Assembly (NCBI GenBank): GCA_903916195.1
Contig: CAIWVP010000201.1
Location: 1 to 54,586 of the forward strand
DNA length: 54,586 bases
Source: an uncultured Verrucomicrobiota bacterium
GTDB lineage: Bacteria > Verrucomicrobiota > Verrucomicrobiia > Limisphaerales > UBA9464
Direction: 5' to 3'
Shown here one piece after another: positions 9,531 through 18,795 of this stretch. The notes under the pieces were generated by a model that did not search any database, was not told where the DNA came from, and was given only the letters and a program-made list of their open reading frames with translations. Positions within the stretch are counted from its first letter, which is position 1, and each line of letters opens with the position of its first letter. Position numbers and translations under genes: made by a program.

Positions 9531-10340
9531 TCAACCGAGCTTCGGGAAGAACTCGCGGGCCGCGGAACAGGTCGCGGCGCTCAGCTCGTCCAGCGTGCAG
9601 CTCTTCACGGCCGCAACGGCGTCGGCGAGCTCCTTGACGTGGGCCGGTTCGCAACGCTTCCCGCGGTACGGGACCGGTGCGAGGAAAGGTGCGTCCGTCT
9701 CCAGCATGAACCGGCCCATCGGCGTCGCCGCGAGCGTGGCACGGACATCGGCGGCGTTCTTGAAGGTGGCGATGCCCGTGAAGCTCACCCACGAGCCCAT
9801 CGCGACCACGCACCGCATCTCGTCCGGCGTGCCGATGAAGCAGTGGAACACGCCCCGGACCTGCGACGCGAACGGCTCCATCGCCGCGATGGTGTCGCCG
9901 AACGATCCGCCGCGCGTGTGGACCACGACGTTGAGACCGACCTCGGCGGCCACCTCGAGCTGCTGGCGGAACACGACCGCCTGCTTGGCCTTGATGCGGG
10001 CATCGGCCTCGGGCGTCCCGCCGTTGGCGCTCGGAAGGCGATAGTAGTCGAAGCCGCATTCACCGATGGCCACGACCTTCGGGTGCGCGGCGAGGGCGCG
10101 CAGCTCGGCCCGGAAGTCGTCGGGAGCATCCTCCGCGTGGCCCGGATGCCAGCCGACCACCGCATGGACCTCGGGAAAGCGTTCCGCGAGCGCGACCGCG
10201 CGGGCGCTGCTCTCCAGGTCGGTGCCGATGGATACGATACGCTCGATTCCGGCGGCTCGGGCGCGCGCGACGATCTCCGGCAGATCGGCCTCGAAATCAG
10301 GGAAATCGAGGTGCGCGTGGGTGTCGAAGAAGGTCGCCAT
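9531..10340 (-). CDS. TatD-family metal-dependent DNase
   Basis: A 269-residue TIM-barrel hydrolase of the TatD family (TatD, YcfH and YjjV type 3'-5' DNases). Metal ligands are visible: D6-T-H8-A-H10 at the N-terminus, Glu in GECGFDYY near 97, His in VVHTRG near 134, His in GVFHCFIG near 160, and Asp in LETDAPFLAP near 208. Length is typical. The ATG at 10340 starts directly before FFDTHAHLDF; upstream in-frame codons to 10376 look non-coding. A 162-bp gap separates it from the next minus-strand gene. It probably acts in DNA repair or turnover in the cytoplasm. Confidence 0.93.
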   Translation of the reverse strand: MATFFDTHAHLDFPDFEADLPEIVARARAAGIERIVSIGTDLESSARAVALAERFPEVHAVVGWHPGHAEDAPDDFRAELRALAAHPKVVAIGECGFDYYRLPSANGGTPEADARIKAKQAVVFRQQLEVAAEVGLNVVVHTRGGSFGDTIAAMEPFASQVRGVFHCFIGTPDEMRCVVAMGSWVSFTGIATFKNAADVRATLAATPMGRFMLETDAPFLAPVPYRGKRCEPAHVKELADAVAAVKSCTLDELSAATCSAAREFFPKLG

Positions 10341-10447
10341 GGGCTCAGGGGATGCGAAAAGGACCGGCCTTTGCATGAAAGGACCGGTCGATGTCTCGGA
10401 CTAAGCGGAAGAACCGGAGGCAGTAGCCCGCTCCGTCAACGGCGCGA

Positions 10448-10669
10448 TCAGACGGGTTCCGTGGTTGAAGGTACGGGCGCGGCACCTTCGACAGCACCCT
10501 CGGCAGCACCTTCGGCGGCACCCTCGGCGGCACCTTCGGCGGCACCTTCGGCGCCATCGGTCCCGGGCGTCGTCGGAGCGTCGTTCTTCCGGCGGAGCTT
10601 CTCGGCCTTCTTGGCTTTCTTGTCCAACTCCTTGCGGCGTTTCTCGAACTGATAATTGGGTTTTTGCAT
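10448..10669 (-). CDS. Small basic protein with [12 protein letters not shown] start and Ala/Glu/Gly tandem tail
   Basis: A 73-residue protein. The first ~30 residues, [20 protein letters not shown] and following, match a short conserved lysine-rich protein that I recognise from many bacteria but whose function is unknown to me. The tail is a run of EGAA tetrapeptides encoded by a 12-bp DNA repeat, then VPSTTEPV. It is transcribed away from the pseudopilin gene at 10812. The frame is open further upstream to 11146, but that part lies antisense to the pseudopilin and is not believed. The start fits homologous small proteins beginning with KPNY. Confidence 0.7.
   Translation of the reverse strand: MQKPNYQFEKRRKELDKKAKKAEKLRRKNDAPTTPGTDGAEGAAEGAAEGAAEGAAEGAVEGAAPVPSTTEPV
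10481..10552. repeat. 12-bp tandem repeat, six units, inside a gene
   Basis: Six 12-bp units close to GGCACCTTCGGC run head to tail. Because 12 is a multiple of 3, gain or loss of units keeps the reading frame and changes the EGAA tail length of the small protein on the minus strand. Confidence 0.85.
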
Positions 10670-10811
10670 CTTAGTCTCATCGGAGATTGCGCTCCCGGAC
10701 CCGGCGCGGCGAGCGGCGATTTCCAACTTTCTTCCCCGGACGTCGGACTCCGGGTTTGACTGCCCCTGCGCTTCCGCCGACAAAGGGGACGTCCACACCA
10801 AACGTAAAACC

Positions 10812-11651
10812 ATGAAGACATCGCGCCACACGCGTCCGACCGACCGGTCCGGGTTCACCTTGATCGAACTCTTGGTGGTCATCGCCATCATCGCGATCCT
10901 CGCCGGCATGCTCCTGCCCGCGTTGAGCCGGGCCAAGCTCAAGGCGACCGGCGCCGCCTGCATCAGCAACCAGAAGCAGCTCATCCTCGGCTGGATCATG
11001 TATTCCGGCGACAACAACGAGCGTTTCGTCAATTTCGAGCAGCACTCGGGCAACGTCAAAGACATCCCTTGGAGGTACGAGACTGCTCCGGTGAAGCCGG
11101 TGATCCCGGCAGGGACCTCTGCGGAGAAGCGGGTCCAGATCGCCATCGAGGAGGGCTATCGCCAAGGCGCGCTGTACAAGTACGCGCCCAGCCCCGGGAT
11201 CATCCACTGCCCGGGCGACACGCGGAACAAGCTCAAAGTCGGCAAAGGCTACACCTACGTCAGCTTGTCCGGGGTGGGCACGTTGAACGGCGAAGTCCGG
11301 GAGTTGTACCTGCAATCCGCGCTGACCAGCCCGAGCGACCGGTTCATCTGGATCGAGGAGAACGACCCTCGCGGTGAGAACGTCGGGTCGTGGATCATGA
11401 ACCAGGGCAACATCGCCCAAGACTACAAAGGAGCCAGCTTGGTCGATTCGACCGCCGTGTTCCACGGCAACGCGAGCACGTTCAACTTCGCCGACGGCCA
11501 TGCCGAGACCCGGAAATGGAACGACCCGGTGATGATCAAGTACTCGGCCAACATGGACCCGAACAAGTTCAGCGCCTCCCCGAACGACTCGAAGGCACCG
11601 AACGACGTGAAATGGTTGGCACGCCGTTACCCTTCCAAGATCAATCCGTGA
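10812..11651 (+). CDS. Type II secretion/pilin-like protein, prepilin N-terminal motif
   Basis: A 279-residue pseudopilin-like protein. The leader ends in Gly14 before [18 protein letters not shown], with Glu19 at mature position 5, so it should be cut by prepilin peptidase. The C-terminal region has [13 protein letters not shown], the same late motif as the protein at 4767-5603, and both contain a MYxxDNNxRF-like stretch (here [10 protein letters not shown], there [10 protein letters not shown]). The two are therefore paralogs. The ATG at 10812 directly precedes the leader. A TTGACT hexamer lies at about 10756. A strong terminator follows at 11693-11727. Confidence 0.88.
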   Translation: MKTSRHTRPTDRSGFTLIELLVVIAIIAILAGMLLPALSRAKLKATGAACISNQKQLILGWIMYSGDNNERFVNFEQHSGNVKDIPWRYETAPVKPVIPAGTSAEKRVQIAIEEGYRQGALYKYAPSPGIIHCPGDTRNKLKVGKGYTYVSLSGVGTLNGEVRELYLQSALTSPSDRFIWIEENDPRGENVGSWIMNQGNIAQDYKGASLVDSTAVFHGNASTFNFADGHAETRKWNDPVMIKYSANMDPNKFSASPNDSKAPNDVKWLARRYPSKINP

Positions 11652-11692
11652 CCGGATAGTCCGGGACGCCCAGGCCGCCAAGATCCTGGCCC

Positions 11693-11727
11693 GACCGCCG
11701 CCGCTTCCCGGCGGCGGTCTTTTTTTT
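11693..11727 (+). terminator. Rho-independent terminator
   Basis: A perfect 10-bp GC-rich stem (11693-11702 with 11710-11719, arms GACCGCCGCC/GGCGGCGGTC) with a 7-nt loop is followed by eight T. It ends the pseudopilin transcript four bases before the next start codon. Confidence 0.93.
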
Positions 11728-11730
11728 CCG

Positions 11731-12705
11731 ATGAACCCGCCCTATCCACGTCGCGCGACGGCCGCGAAGGTCCTCGTCTTCTGCTGCGCCTGCTGGGCGT
11801 TCAGCTTCCCGGCGATGAAGGCGCTCGCGATGGTGGGCGAACGCGGCGCGCCGGGGAACGGCAGCGTCTTCTTCGCCGCGTTGTGCGTCGTGGTGCGCTT
11901 TGCGGTCGCGGCCATCGTGGTGGCGGTGATGTGCGGACGCTCGCTCGCGGGGATCACCCGGCGCGAGATCCAGCAGGGCGCCGGACTCGGATTCTTCGGC
12001 GGCCTCGGGCTGGTGCTCCAGATGGACGGTCTCGCCTACACGCACGCCTCGACCGCCGCGTTCCTGACGCAAGGTTACTGCCTCTGGATCCCGCTTTGGT
12101 TCGCGCTCCGCAAGCGCAAGATGCCGTCCTTGACGGTCTGGGTCGGCTCGGCGCTCGTCCTGGCCGGCGCCGCGGTGTTGGCCGGCGTGGACCTGAAGTC
12201 GTTCCATCTCGGTCGCGGCGAATGGGAGAACCTCGCAGGTTCGATGCTCTTCGCCGGACAGATCCTCTGGCTGGAACGGCCGGAGTTCGCCGGGAACGAC
12301 GTCAAGCGCTTCAGCCTCGTGATGTTCGCCGTGATGGTGGCGACCTGCCTTCCCCTGGCATTCGCGACCGCGGCACGGCCGTCCGATCTGCTCACCGCCT
12401 ACGCTTCCCCCGCCGCCGCGGCGCTGATCGCGCTGCTCGTCGCGGTCTGCACGCTCATCTCGTTCTTGCTGGCGAACCGCTGGCAACCCGAGGTCCCGGC
12501 CACCGAGGCCGGGCTGCTCTACTGCACCGAGCCGGTGTTCACGAGCGCGGTCAGCTTGTTCCTTCCCGGGCTCATCTCGCGCTGGGCCGGCGTGCCGTAT
12601 CCGGACGAGCAACTGTCCTGGAATCTCGCGGCCGGTGGCGGGCTGATCCTCGCCGCCAACGTCTGGCTGCAACTCCGGGGGCGGCCGGCCGGATCGGCGA
12701 CCTGA
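11731..12705 (+). CDS. EamA/DMT-superfamily transporter
   Basis: A 324-residue, strongly hydrophobic protein with about ten predicted membrane helices in two related halves, as in the drug/metabolite transporter superfamily. The first half contains CCACWAFSFPAMKAL and LAYTHASTAAFLTQGYCLWIP; the second contains GLLYCTEPVFTSAVSLFLPG, the usual EamA signature (Y.EPV). Exporters of amino acids or metabolites are typical, but the substrate cannot be read. The start codon lies only four bases after the terminator of the preceding gene, so the promoter must lie within or before that terminator, or the gene depends on read-through. Confidence 0.85.
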   Translation: MNPPYPRRATAAKVLVFCCACWAFSFPAMKALAMVGERGAPGNGSVFFAALCVVVRFAVAAIVVAVMCGRSLAGITRREIQQGAGLGFFGGLGLVLQMDGLAYTHASTAAFLTQGYCLWIPLWFALRKRKMPSLTVWVGSALVLAGAAVLAGVDLKSFHLGRGEWENLAGSMLFAGQILWLERPEFAGNDVKRFSLVMFAVMVATCLPLAFATAARPSDLLTAYASPAAAALIALLVAVCTLISFLLANRWQPEVPATEAGLLYCTEPVFTSAVSLFLPGLISRWAGVPYPDEQLSWNLAAGGGLILAANVWLQLRGRPAGSAT

Positions 12706-12872
12706 TCGCGGGCCGTCCCGGTGGCCATCGTCCCGGAGCCACTGGACCGGCCTCAAAGACCGGCGGCCAACCGGCCGATGACGAGGAGGAACAAGGACCG
12801 TTCCATGAGCGTATCGCGGACCGACCATGCGGTGGTCCGCCCAAGGGCCGGCTTGAGCGAGACCAAGAACGA

Positions 12873-13877
12873 TCAGGGCCTGTGCCGCGACGCCACCGCG
12901 GCACCGACGCGAGGAAGGACCTGTTGCCCGAGGTTCATCGCGGCCATGCGAGCCGCGCGCGCATCGAGCGACCCTGGATCATCGCAGAACCGTTCCAGAT
13001 CCCATAGATCCGCGAAGATCCGGCCGCCAGGAGGTCGGAAGGCGAACGCGGCGTCCACGGCGTCCTCGAACAAGGTGAGCGTGGGCGGCGTGAACAGCCC
13101 GGCCCTCGCCAATCGATCGAGCGCGCCGTTGCCCGGCCGCGTCGGGATGAGCGACACCACATCGGCGCCGCTGGCGAAGGCGAACTGCACCGACCGGGAG
13201 GCCTGGTCCAGCGCCGCCGCGTCGTCGACAAATGGAGGTTTCACCAACAGGAAGACACGCACGCCGATGCCGTTCTCCCGCAGATAGCCGGCGGCCCGGG
13301 CGAAATCTTCGCGCGTCATCCGCTTGTTCAGCCGGGCCAAGAGGGACGATTCGGCTGATTCCAGCCCGATGGCGACCTCCAACCGCGCCCCATCGAGACG
13401 GTCGCGGAACACCGGCACCTTGGGGCCGATGAGGGTCGGATGACTCTCGACGACGACACTTCGGAACCTGTGGCACCGTCCGGCGATCGCTGTGTGGTCT
13501 TCTGTCGGAATCGCCCTCGGATCGAAGAAACTGCCGGCGTTATAGAGCTTGATCTGGCCGAACTCGCCGGAGACGGATCGGGTCGCGACATCGATCTGCC
13601 GCGGGATGGCGCCGTCCGGGACGGTTTTGTGCGTGGTGTGCTTCCAAAGGTCGCACATCAGGCAACGCCATGGGCATTCCCGGTTGGTGAGGAAAACCGT
13701 CAGGGTCCGGACCCGGCGGCCCTGGGAATCGGGCTCCTCTTCGACTAACTGGGCTCCGGGCCGGTCGACGGACAACGCCGCGCGTTGGTGATCGAGATCC
13801 GGACGATACGCGACGATCCATGCGTCACGTCCCGCCTGGGTCTCGGGATACAGGGGCGATGGGGTCGGATCGCGCAC
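12873..13877 (-). CDS. Radical SAM protein of unknown substrate
   Basis: A 334-residue radical SAM enzyme. The cluster motif is C68-PWR-C72-LM-C75 (CX3CX2C) near the N-terminus. IGLESAESSLLARLNKRM is the strand/helix segment typical of the Elp3/MiaB/NifB-like barrel, and MTREDFARAAGYLRENGIGV follows. It resembles the TIGR01210-type group, but I cannot assign a product. It lies downstream of the ribosomal operon, separated from rplW by a terminator, so it probably has its own promoter in the 99-bp gap. Confidence 0.8.
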   Translation of the reverse strand: MRDPTPSPLYPETQAGRDAWIVAYRPDLDHQRAALSVDRPGAQLVEEEPDSQGRRVRTLTVFLTNRECPWRCLMCDLWKHTTHKTVPDGAIPRQIDVATRSVSGEFGQIKLYNAGSFFDPRAIPTEDHTAIAGRCHRFRSVVVESHPTLIGPKVPVFRDRLDGARLEVAIGLESAESSLLARLNKRMTREDFARAAGYLRENGIGVRVFLLVKPPFVDDAAALDQASRSVQFAFASGADVVSLIPTRPGNGALDRLARAGLFTPPTLTLFEDAVDAAFAFRPPGGRIFADLWDLERFCDDPGSLDARAARMAAMNLGQQVLPRVGAAVASRHRP

Positions 13878-13923
13878 GTCCTCGAAGTTAGCGTCGGCCG
13901 GCCGTCGCTCCCACGCTGAAAAC

Positions 13924-13954
13924 GAAAAGGCGCGTGGACGATGCCCACGCGCCT
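13924..13954 (-). terminator. Terminator after rplW
   Basis: On the minus strand, AGGCGCGTGG and CCACGCGCCT form a perfect 10-bp stem (13945-13954 with 13928-13937) with a 7-nt loop, followed by TTTTCGTTTT. It lies 22 bp past the rplW stop and marks the end of the ribosomal transcript. Confidence 0.88.
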
Positions 13955-13976
13955 GTCGGACCGGTCGATGGACCGC

Positions 13977-14267
13977 TCAGATGAGCGAGATCTTGTCGCC
14001 CGCCTTGAGGGTGACGACGGCCTTCTTCCAGTCGCTGGTCCAGCCAGCGGCCTTGGTGTTCTGGCGGCGGAGCTTGCCGCGCATGTTGGCGGTGTTGACC
14101 TTGACGACCTTCACCTTGAAGAGCTCTTGGACGGCCAGCTTGACCTCAGGAGCGGTCGCGCGAGGATCGACGGCCATGGTGTACTTGTTCTGCTTCTCCG
14201 TGAGGATGGCAGCCTTCTCCGTCACGCGGACGGTCTTGATGATGTCGAAGGAGGTGAGCTTTTTCAT
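13977..14267 (-). CDS. rplW: Ribosomal protein L23
   Basis: A 96-residue large-subunit protein of normal size that sits at the peptide exit tunnel and binds 23S rRNA domain III. Recognised by VRVTEKAAILTEKQNKYTM, VKVVKVNTANMRGKLRR and the closing WKKAVVTLKAGDKI. The start lies 2 bp beyond the rplD stop, and no clear Shine-Dalgarno is present, so translation is probably coupled to rplD. It is the last gene of this operon: rplB, which normally follows, is absent and a terminator comes instead. Confidence 0.97.
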   Translation of the reverse strand: MKKLTSFDIIKTVRVTEKAAILTEKQNKYTMAVDPRATAPEVKLAVQELFKVKVVKVNTANMRGKLRRQNTKAAGWTSDWKKAVVTLKAGDKISLI

Positions 14268-14269
14268 GG

Positions 14270-14905
14270 CTAGAAGGACTTCTTGACGAGCCGGGCCTCG
14301 ATCTGCTCGAAACCGGTCTTGGTGAACACGAGCTTGTCGTACTTCAACAGATCGTAGGTGATGACCGACGCGCCGGTCGCAAACGCGACACCCGGGATGT
14401 TACGGGAAGCGAGGGAGGCGTTGCGGTTGTCCTCGCCGAGGAGGAAGAGCGACGTCTTGTCCGACAGGTCGAGCTGGCGCAGCAAGGTCACGAAGTCCTT
14501 GGTCTTGGGGCTCGACAACTTGAGGTCGTCGACGATCAGGACATCACCGGCCTTGAGGCGCTCGCTGAGGGCGCGGCGCAAGGCGAGCTTCTTGACCTTG
14601 ATGTTGACCTTCTTGCTGAAGTCGCGGGGTTGCGGACCGTGGGTCACGCCACCGCCGCGCCACAAGGGGCTGGCGAAGGAACCGGCGCGTGCGCGGCCGG
14701 TGCCCTTCTGGCGCCAGGGCTTCTTGCCCGTGCCGGCGACGTCGCCCATGGTCTTGGTCGACGCGGTGCCGCGGCGCATGCCGGCCCGGTAGGCGACCAC
14801 GGTGTCGTGGACGGCCTGCTGGCCCTTGTTGTCTTGGATGACCTCGAATTTGACTTCGAGTTCGCCGGCGACTGAGCCGGACTGGGTCTGGACAGAAAGT
14901 TTCAT
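14270..14905 (-). CDS. rplD: Ribosomal protein L4
   Basis: A 211-residue large-subunit protein lining the exit tunnel. The family signature region is RRGTASTKTMGDVAGTGKKP followed by WRQKGTGRARAGS, the extended tunnel loop, and SKKVNIKVKKLALRRALSER. A strong GAGGAGG Shine-Dalgarno lies about 9 bp upstream of the ATG, unlike most genes in this operon. The gap to rplC is 14 bp. In E. coli L4 autoregulates the S10 operon; whether that happens here cannot be seen. Confidence 0.97.
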   Translation of the reverse strand: MKLSVQTQSGSVAGELEVKFEVIQDNKGQQAVHDTVVAYRAGMRRGTASTKTMGDVAGTGKKPWRQKGTGRARAGSFASPLWRGGGVTHGPQPRDFSKKVNIKVKKLALRRALSERLKAGDVLIVDDLKLSSPKTKDFVTLLRQLDLSDKTSLFLLGEDNRNASLASRNIPGVAFATGASVITYDLLKYDKLVFTKTGFEQIEARLVKKSF

Positions 14906-14919
14906 CGATCAGTTCCTCC

Positions 14920-15666
14920 TCACTTCTTCTTGGCGGCCGCCCTCTTCTCGTCCTTCTTCGCGGCACCACCGGCCAGAGCGTCCTTCGCCTTCTTGCGGGC
15001 GTCGAGGATGGACTGGAAACGCTTCGACCCGATGGCGATTTTCTTCGCCTCGCGGATGATGCAATAATCGCCTTCACTGCCGGGGAACGAGCCACGGATC
15101 AGGAGCACGTTGTCGTCCTTGCGGACCTGGACGATCTCCAGGTTCTGGCCGGTGCGGCGCACCTGGCCCATGTGGCCGGGCATCTTCATGCCGCGCATGA
15201 CGGTGCCGGGGAAGAGGCGTTGGCCGATGGCGCCGTTCCGGCGATGCCAGCCCTTCGCACCGTGAGTCTGGTCGCCGCCGGCGAAACCGTGGCGTTTGAC
15301 GACGCCCTCGAAGCCGCGACCCTTGGTCGTGCCGATGGCATCGACGAACTGGCCTGCCTCGAAGAGGTCGGCGCCGATCACGTCACCGGGCTTCACCTCT
15401 TTGGTGAAATCACGGAATTCGCGGATGCGCTTCACCGCCGCGCCGTTGTGCTTCTTGATGTGGCCGAGCAACGGTTTGGTGAGACGGTGTTCCTTCTGGT
15501 CGTCGAAACCGAGCTGCACGGCGCTGTAGCCGTCCTTGCTCTCCTTCGATTTCACCTGGAGCACGCGGTTCGGGCCGACGAGCACGACCGTCACAGGGGT
15601 CATGACACCGTGGGCGTCATAGACGCGTGTGTTGCCGATTTTCTTGCCGATAAGTCCGAGGGGCAT
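14920..15666 (-). CDS. rplC: Ribosomal protein L3
   Basis: A 248-residue large-subunit assembly protein. Landmarks are [17 protein letters not shown] at the N-terminus, the central [16 protein letters not shown] with THG, and [19 protein letters not shown]. It is about 40 residues longer than the E. coli protein owing to a lysine/alanine-rich tail ([20 protein letters not shown]). It starts 11 bp after the rpsJ stop. The central [10 protein letters not shown] loop reaches toward the peptidyl transferase centre in known structures. Confidence 0.97.
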   Translation of the reverse strand: MPLGLIGKKIGNTRVYDAHGVMTPVTVVLVGPNRVLQVKSKESKDGYSAVQLGFDDQKEHRLTKPLLGHIKKHNGAAVKRIREFRDFTKEVKPGDVIGADLFEAGQFVDAIGTTKGRGFEGVVKRHGFAGGDQTHGAKGWHRRNGAIGQRLFPGTVMRGMKMPGHMGQVRRTGQNLEIVQVRKDDNVLLIRGSFPGSEGDYCIIREAKKIAIGSKRFQSILDARKKAKDALAGGAAKKDEKRAAAKKK

Positions 15667-15677
15667 GGTCTGGTCGG

Positions 15678-15986
15678 TTAGATCTTGATGGTGATGTCCA
15701 CGCCCGCGGGGAGGTTGAGCTTCTTGAGCTCGTCCACGGTCTTGGCGGTGGGGTCGAGGATGTCGAGGAGCCGCTTGTGGGTGCGCTGCTCGAAGCTCTC
15801 CATCGACTTCTTGTCCACGTGGGGTGACCGGTGCACGGTGACGCGCTCGATCTTGGTGGGAAGAGGGATCGGGCCCGCGACACGGGCGCCGGAACGTTTC
15901 ACGGTCTCGACGATCTCACTCGCCGAGGCGTCGATGACCCTGTGGTCATATGCCTTCAATCGGATTCGGATGCGTTGTCCAGCCAT
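15678..15986 (-). CDS. rpsJ: Ribosomal protein S10
   Basis: A 102-residue small-subunit protein of canonical length with [40 protein letters not shown] and [10 protein letters not shown]10 (NusE) also takes part in antitermination. It follows fusA directly; the tuf gene usually found between them is missing. The 11 nt just before the ATG have no Shine-Dalgarno, and the 5' sequence GTTCTTTGTATG is shared with rpsG. Confidence 0.97.
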   Translation of the reverse strand: MAGQRIRIRLKAYDHRVIDASASEIVETVKRSGARVAGPIPLPTKIERVTVHRSPHVDKKSMESFEQRTHKRLLDILDPTAKTVDELKKLNLPAGVDITIKI

Positions 15987-16003
15987 ACAAAGAACAGATT
16001 ATA
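15984..16003 (-). promoter_or_regulatory. TATAAT box and shared pre-start motif before rpsJ
   Basis: On the minus strand the fusA-rpsJ gap contains a perfect TATAAT (15998-16003) 11 nt before the rpsJ ATG. The match at the -35 position (TGATTT, 17 bp upstream) is poor. The sequence from here to the start, ATCTGTTCTTTGTATG, matches that before rpsG (ATCCGTTCTTTGTATG) with one difference. It may be an internal promoter with a very short leader, or a translational site. Confidence 0.4.
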
Positions 16004-16023
16004 ATTTATGGTGTGACGGAAAA

Positions 16024-18210
16024 TCAGCTACGGGCCGCGGGCTTCTTCTTCGCGGCGTCGAGCACGGTTGCGAGCACGCTGTTCGGGACCTGCTCGAAGT
16101 TCATCGGCTCCATGCTGTAGGAAGCACGGCCCTTGGACAAGGAGCGGATCGCGGTCGCGTAACCGAACATCTCGGCCAGCGGGACGGTAGCGTTGAGGAC
16201 GGTCTGGCCGTTCTTCGCGTCGACGCCCTGGATGACGCCCCGGCGACGGTTGACGTCGCCGAGCAGGTCGCCCTGGTATTCGTCGGGGGTGGTGACCTCG
16301 ACCTTCATGATCGGCTCCAAGATGATCGGACCTGCCTTCTCGAAGGCGTCCTTGAGACCGAAGATGCCCGCCATCTTGAACGCCAATTCGTTGGAGTCGA
16401 CCTCGTGGAAGGAACCGTCGGTGATCGCCACCTTGATGTCGATGACCTGGTAACCGGCGTAGACGCCGGACTTGATCGCCTCGCGGATGCCGTTCTCGAC
16501 CGCGGGGACGTACTCGCGGGGGATCGCGCCGCCGACGATCTCGTTGATGACCTCGACGCCCTTGCCCTTTTCGTTGGGCTCGACCCGCACACACGCGTGG
16601 CCGTATTGGCCGCGACCGCCGGACTGGCGGATGAACTTGCCTTCGCCTTCAGCGGACTTGGTGATCGTCTCGCGATACGCGATCTGGGGCGCACCGGAAT
16701 CGGCCTCGACCTTGAACTCGCGCTTCAGACGATCACGGATGATCTCCAGGTGGAGCTCGCCCATGCCGGCGATGATGAGCTGGCTGGTCTCCTCGTTCGT
16801 GAAGACATGGAAAGTCGGGTCTTCTTCCGCCAGACGCTGCAGACCTTCGGACATCTTGTCTCGGTCCGCCTTGGTCTTCGGCTCGATGGCCATGCTGATG
16901 ACCGGCTCGGGGAAGGTCGGGGGCTCGAGGGTGATGTCGAAGTCCTCGTTGCAGAGGGTGTCACCGGTCGTGATGTTCCGCAGACCGACCAGCGCGGCGA
17001 TGTCGCCGGAGTAGACGGAGTCGATGTCCTTGCGCTCGCTGCCTTGGATGACCATCAGACGGCTGACGCGCTCACGCTTGCGGGTGCGAGGATTGTAGAT
17101 CGTGTCGCCCTTCTTCAGCTGGCCGGAATAGACGCGGAAGAACACCAGCTTGCCGGCGTACGGGTCGGTCCAGAGCTTGAACGCCAACGAGCAGAACTTG
17201 CCGTTATCGTTCGTCGGGACGTCGAGCATGTTCTCAGAACCGAGCTCATGGCCGACGGCGGAGGGGATGTCGATGGGGGACGGAAGGTAATCAACGACCG
17301 CGTCGACCAAGACCTGCACACCCTTCTTCTTGAATGCAGAACCGCACAGCACCGGAATCATCTCAATCTTGCAGGTGAGGCGGCGGATGCCGGCCTTCAA
17401 CTGCTCAGAGCTGATAGGTTTCTCTTCGAGAATCATCTCGGCGATGAGGTCGTCTTTGTTCGAGACGGCGTCGATCAACTCTTCAAGAGCCTGCTTGGCG
17501 GCTTCCTTGAGCCCTTCCGGGATCTCCTGAATCTCGTACTTGAGACCCTCGTTCTCGATATCGCCCGTGCCCCAGACGATGGCCTTCTGGTTCACCACAT
17601 CGATAACCCCGGCGAACTGGTCTTCGGCACCGATGGGCAAGAAAATCGGGAACGCATACGCGTTCAGCTTCTTGCGCATGTCGTTGAGCGCGTTTTCGAA
17701 GTTGGCGCCCGTCCGGTCCATCTTGTTGACGAACGCGATGCGGGGAACCTTGTACTTCGTGGCTTGGCGCCAGACGGTCTCGGACTGGGGTTGGACACCG
17801 GCAACACCGCAGAACACGGCGACCGCTCCGTCCAAAACACGCATCGAACGCTCGACCTCGGCCGTGAAATCCACGTGGCCCGGGGTGTCGATGATGTTGA
17901 TGCGGTGGGCCAAGGCCTCGCGGGCCTTGTACAAGCCTTCTTCCTTCTTCTGGGTCCAGAAGCAGGTCACCGCCGCTGAAGTGATGGTGATACCGCGTTC
18001 CTTTTCCTGCTCCATCCAGTCGGTGACGGTGTTACCGTCATCGACGTCGCCGATCTTGTGGATCAGACCGGTATAGAACAAGATCCGTTCGGTCGTCGTG
18101 GTCTTGCCGGCATCGATGTGCGCGGCGATGCCGATGTTGCGCGTCCGTTCCAGCGGATACTGGCGGTTCGGCGCATTAAGTGCGGCGTTGATCGCGATGG
18201 CCTCGCTCAT
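16024..18210 (-). CDS. fusA: Elongation factor G
   Basis: A 728-residue translational GTPase that drives tRNA-mRNA translocation. G1 is [12 protein letters not shown] near residue 31. The switch I region contains [11 protein letters not shown]3 is DTPGHVDF, and G4 is NKMDR. Domain IV has [15 protein letters not shown], and the C-terminal domain has RRRGVIQG. A short N-terminal extension ([20 protein letters not shown]) precedes the usual start. Position in the str operon supports the housekeeping copy. A terminator-like hairpin separates it from rpsG. A modest GAGG precedes the ATG. Confidence 0.97.
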   Translation of the reverse strand: MSEAIAINAALNAPNRQYPLERTRNIGIAAHIDAGKTTTTERILFYTGLIHKIGDVDDGNTVTDWMEQEKERGITITSAAVTCFWTQKKEEGLYKAREALAHRINIIDTPGHVDFTAEVERSMRVLDGAVAVFCGVAGVQPQSETVWRQATKYKVPRIAFVNKMDRTGANFENALNDMRKKLNAYAFPIFLPIGAEDQFAGVIDVVNQKAIVWGTGDIENEGLKYEIQEIPEGLKEAAKQALEELIDAVSNKDDLIAEMILEEKPISSEQLKAGIRRLTCKIEMIPVLCGSAFKKKGVQVLVDAVVDYLPSPIDIPSAVGHELGSENMLDVPTNDNGKFCSLAFKLWTDPYAGKLVFFRVYSGQLKKGDTIYNPRTRKRERVSRLMVIQGSERKDIDSVYSGDIAALVGLRNITTGDTLCNEDFDITLEPPTFPEPVISMAIEPKTKADRDKMSEGLQRLAEEDPTFHVFTNEETSQLIIAGMGELHLEIIRDRLKREFKVEADSGAPQIAYRETITKSAEGEGKFIRQSGGRGQYGHACVRVEPNEKGKGVEVINEIVGGAIPREYVPAVENGIREAIKSGVYAGYQVIDIKVAITDGSFHEVDSNELAFKMAGIFGLKDAFEKAGPIILEPIMKVEVTTPDEYQGDLLGDVNRRRGVIQGVDAKNGQTVLNATVPLAEMFGYATAIRSLSKGRASYSMEPMNFEQVPNSVLATVLDAAKKKPAARS

Positions 18211-18243
18211 GGTGTCCTCAGCAGAATCGGCGGTTGTAGGGAA

Positions 18244-18272
18244 GAAAAATGCCCCGGGGTCACCCCTGGGGC
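18244..18272 (-). terminator. Terminator-like hairpin between rpsG and fusA
   Basis: On the minus strand GCCCC-A-GGGG and CCCCGGGGC pair through a 3-nt loop (stem of 9 bp with one bulged A), followed by ATTTTTCTTCC. This has the form of an intrinsic terminator inside the str operon, 84-bp gap. Partial read-through would uncouple fusA from rpsL-rpsG. Confidence 0.6.
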
Positions 18273-18294
18273 GGAGATATGCGGGTCGCGGATG

Positions 18295-18768
18295 CTACCA
18301 GCGGAAATGCGCGAACGCCTTGTTGGCCTGCGCCATCTTGTGCACGTCGTCACGCTTGCGGATGGCGCCGCCTTGGCCTTGGTAGGCTTCCATCAACTCG
18401 GTGGCCAGCGCCTGCTGCATCGGCACACCTTTGCGGGCATCGGCAAAATCCACGATCCAACGCATGGCGAGCGCGGTCTGGCGCTCGACGGGGATCTCGA
18501 GGGGCACCTGGTAGGTGGCACCGCCGACGCGACGCGGCTTGGTCTCGATACGCGGCTTGGCGTTCTCGATCGACCGCTGGAGGATCTCGAGCGAGTTCAC
18601 GCCCGGGTTTTTCTCAGCGAGGGTGTCGAGCGCACCGTAGACGATGCGTTGGGCGACGTTCTTGTTGCCACCACGCATGATGGTGTTGACGAGACGACCG
18701 ACCAGGACGCTGTTGAACTTGGCGTCCGGGGTGACGGAACGTTTGACCGCTTGGCGACGACGAGACAT
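18295..18768 (-). CDS. rpsG: Ribosomal protein S7
   Basis: A 157-residue small-subunit protein that nucleates the 30S head and contacts the E-site tRNA. Family segments are MSRRRQAVKRSVTPDAKFNS, ENAKPRIETKPRRVGGATYQ with VPLEIP, and AHFRW at the end. Gap to rpsL is 27 bp. There is no Shine-Dalgarno; the sequence just before the ATG is the GTTCTTTGT motif also found before rpsJ. Confidence 0.97.
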   Translation of the reverse strand: MSRRRQAVKRSVTPDAKFNSVLVGRLVNTIMRGGNKNVAQRIVYGALDTLAEKNPGVNSLEILQRSIENAKPRIETKPRRVGGATYQVPLEIPVERQTALAMRWIVDFADARKGVPMQQALATELMEAYQGQGGAIRKRDDVHKMAQANKAFAHFRW

Positions 18769-18795
18769 ACAAAGAACGGATTGAGCGGGGAAAGA

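Noticed and set aside
13141-13160. Possible tRNA or other RNA genes in intergenic gaps
   Set aside because: No stretch with acceptor, D, anticodon and T arms was found by eye in any gap; a covariance search would be needed to exclude them.
15685-17979. Long plus-strand frame opposite fusA
   Set aside because: Antisense to a certain elongation factor G; its Asp/Leu/Val-rich content is typical of the shadow frame.
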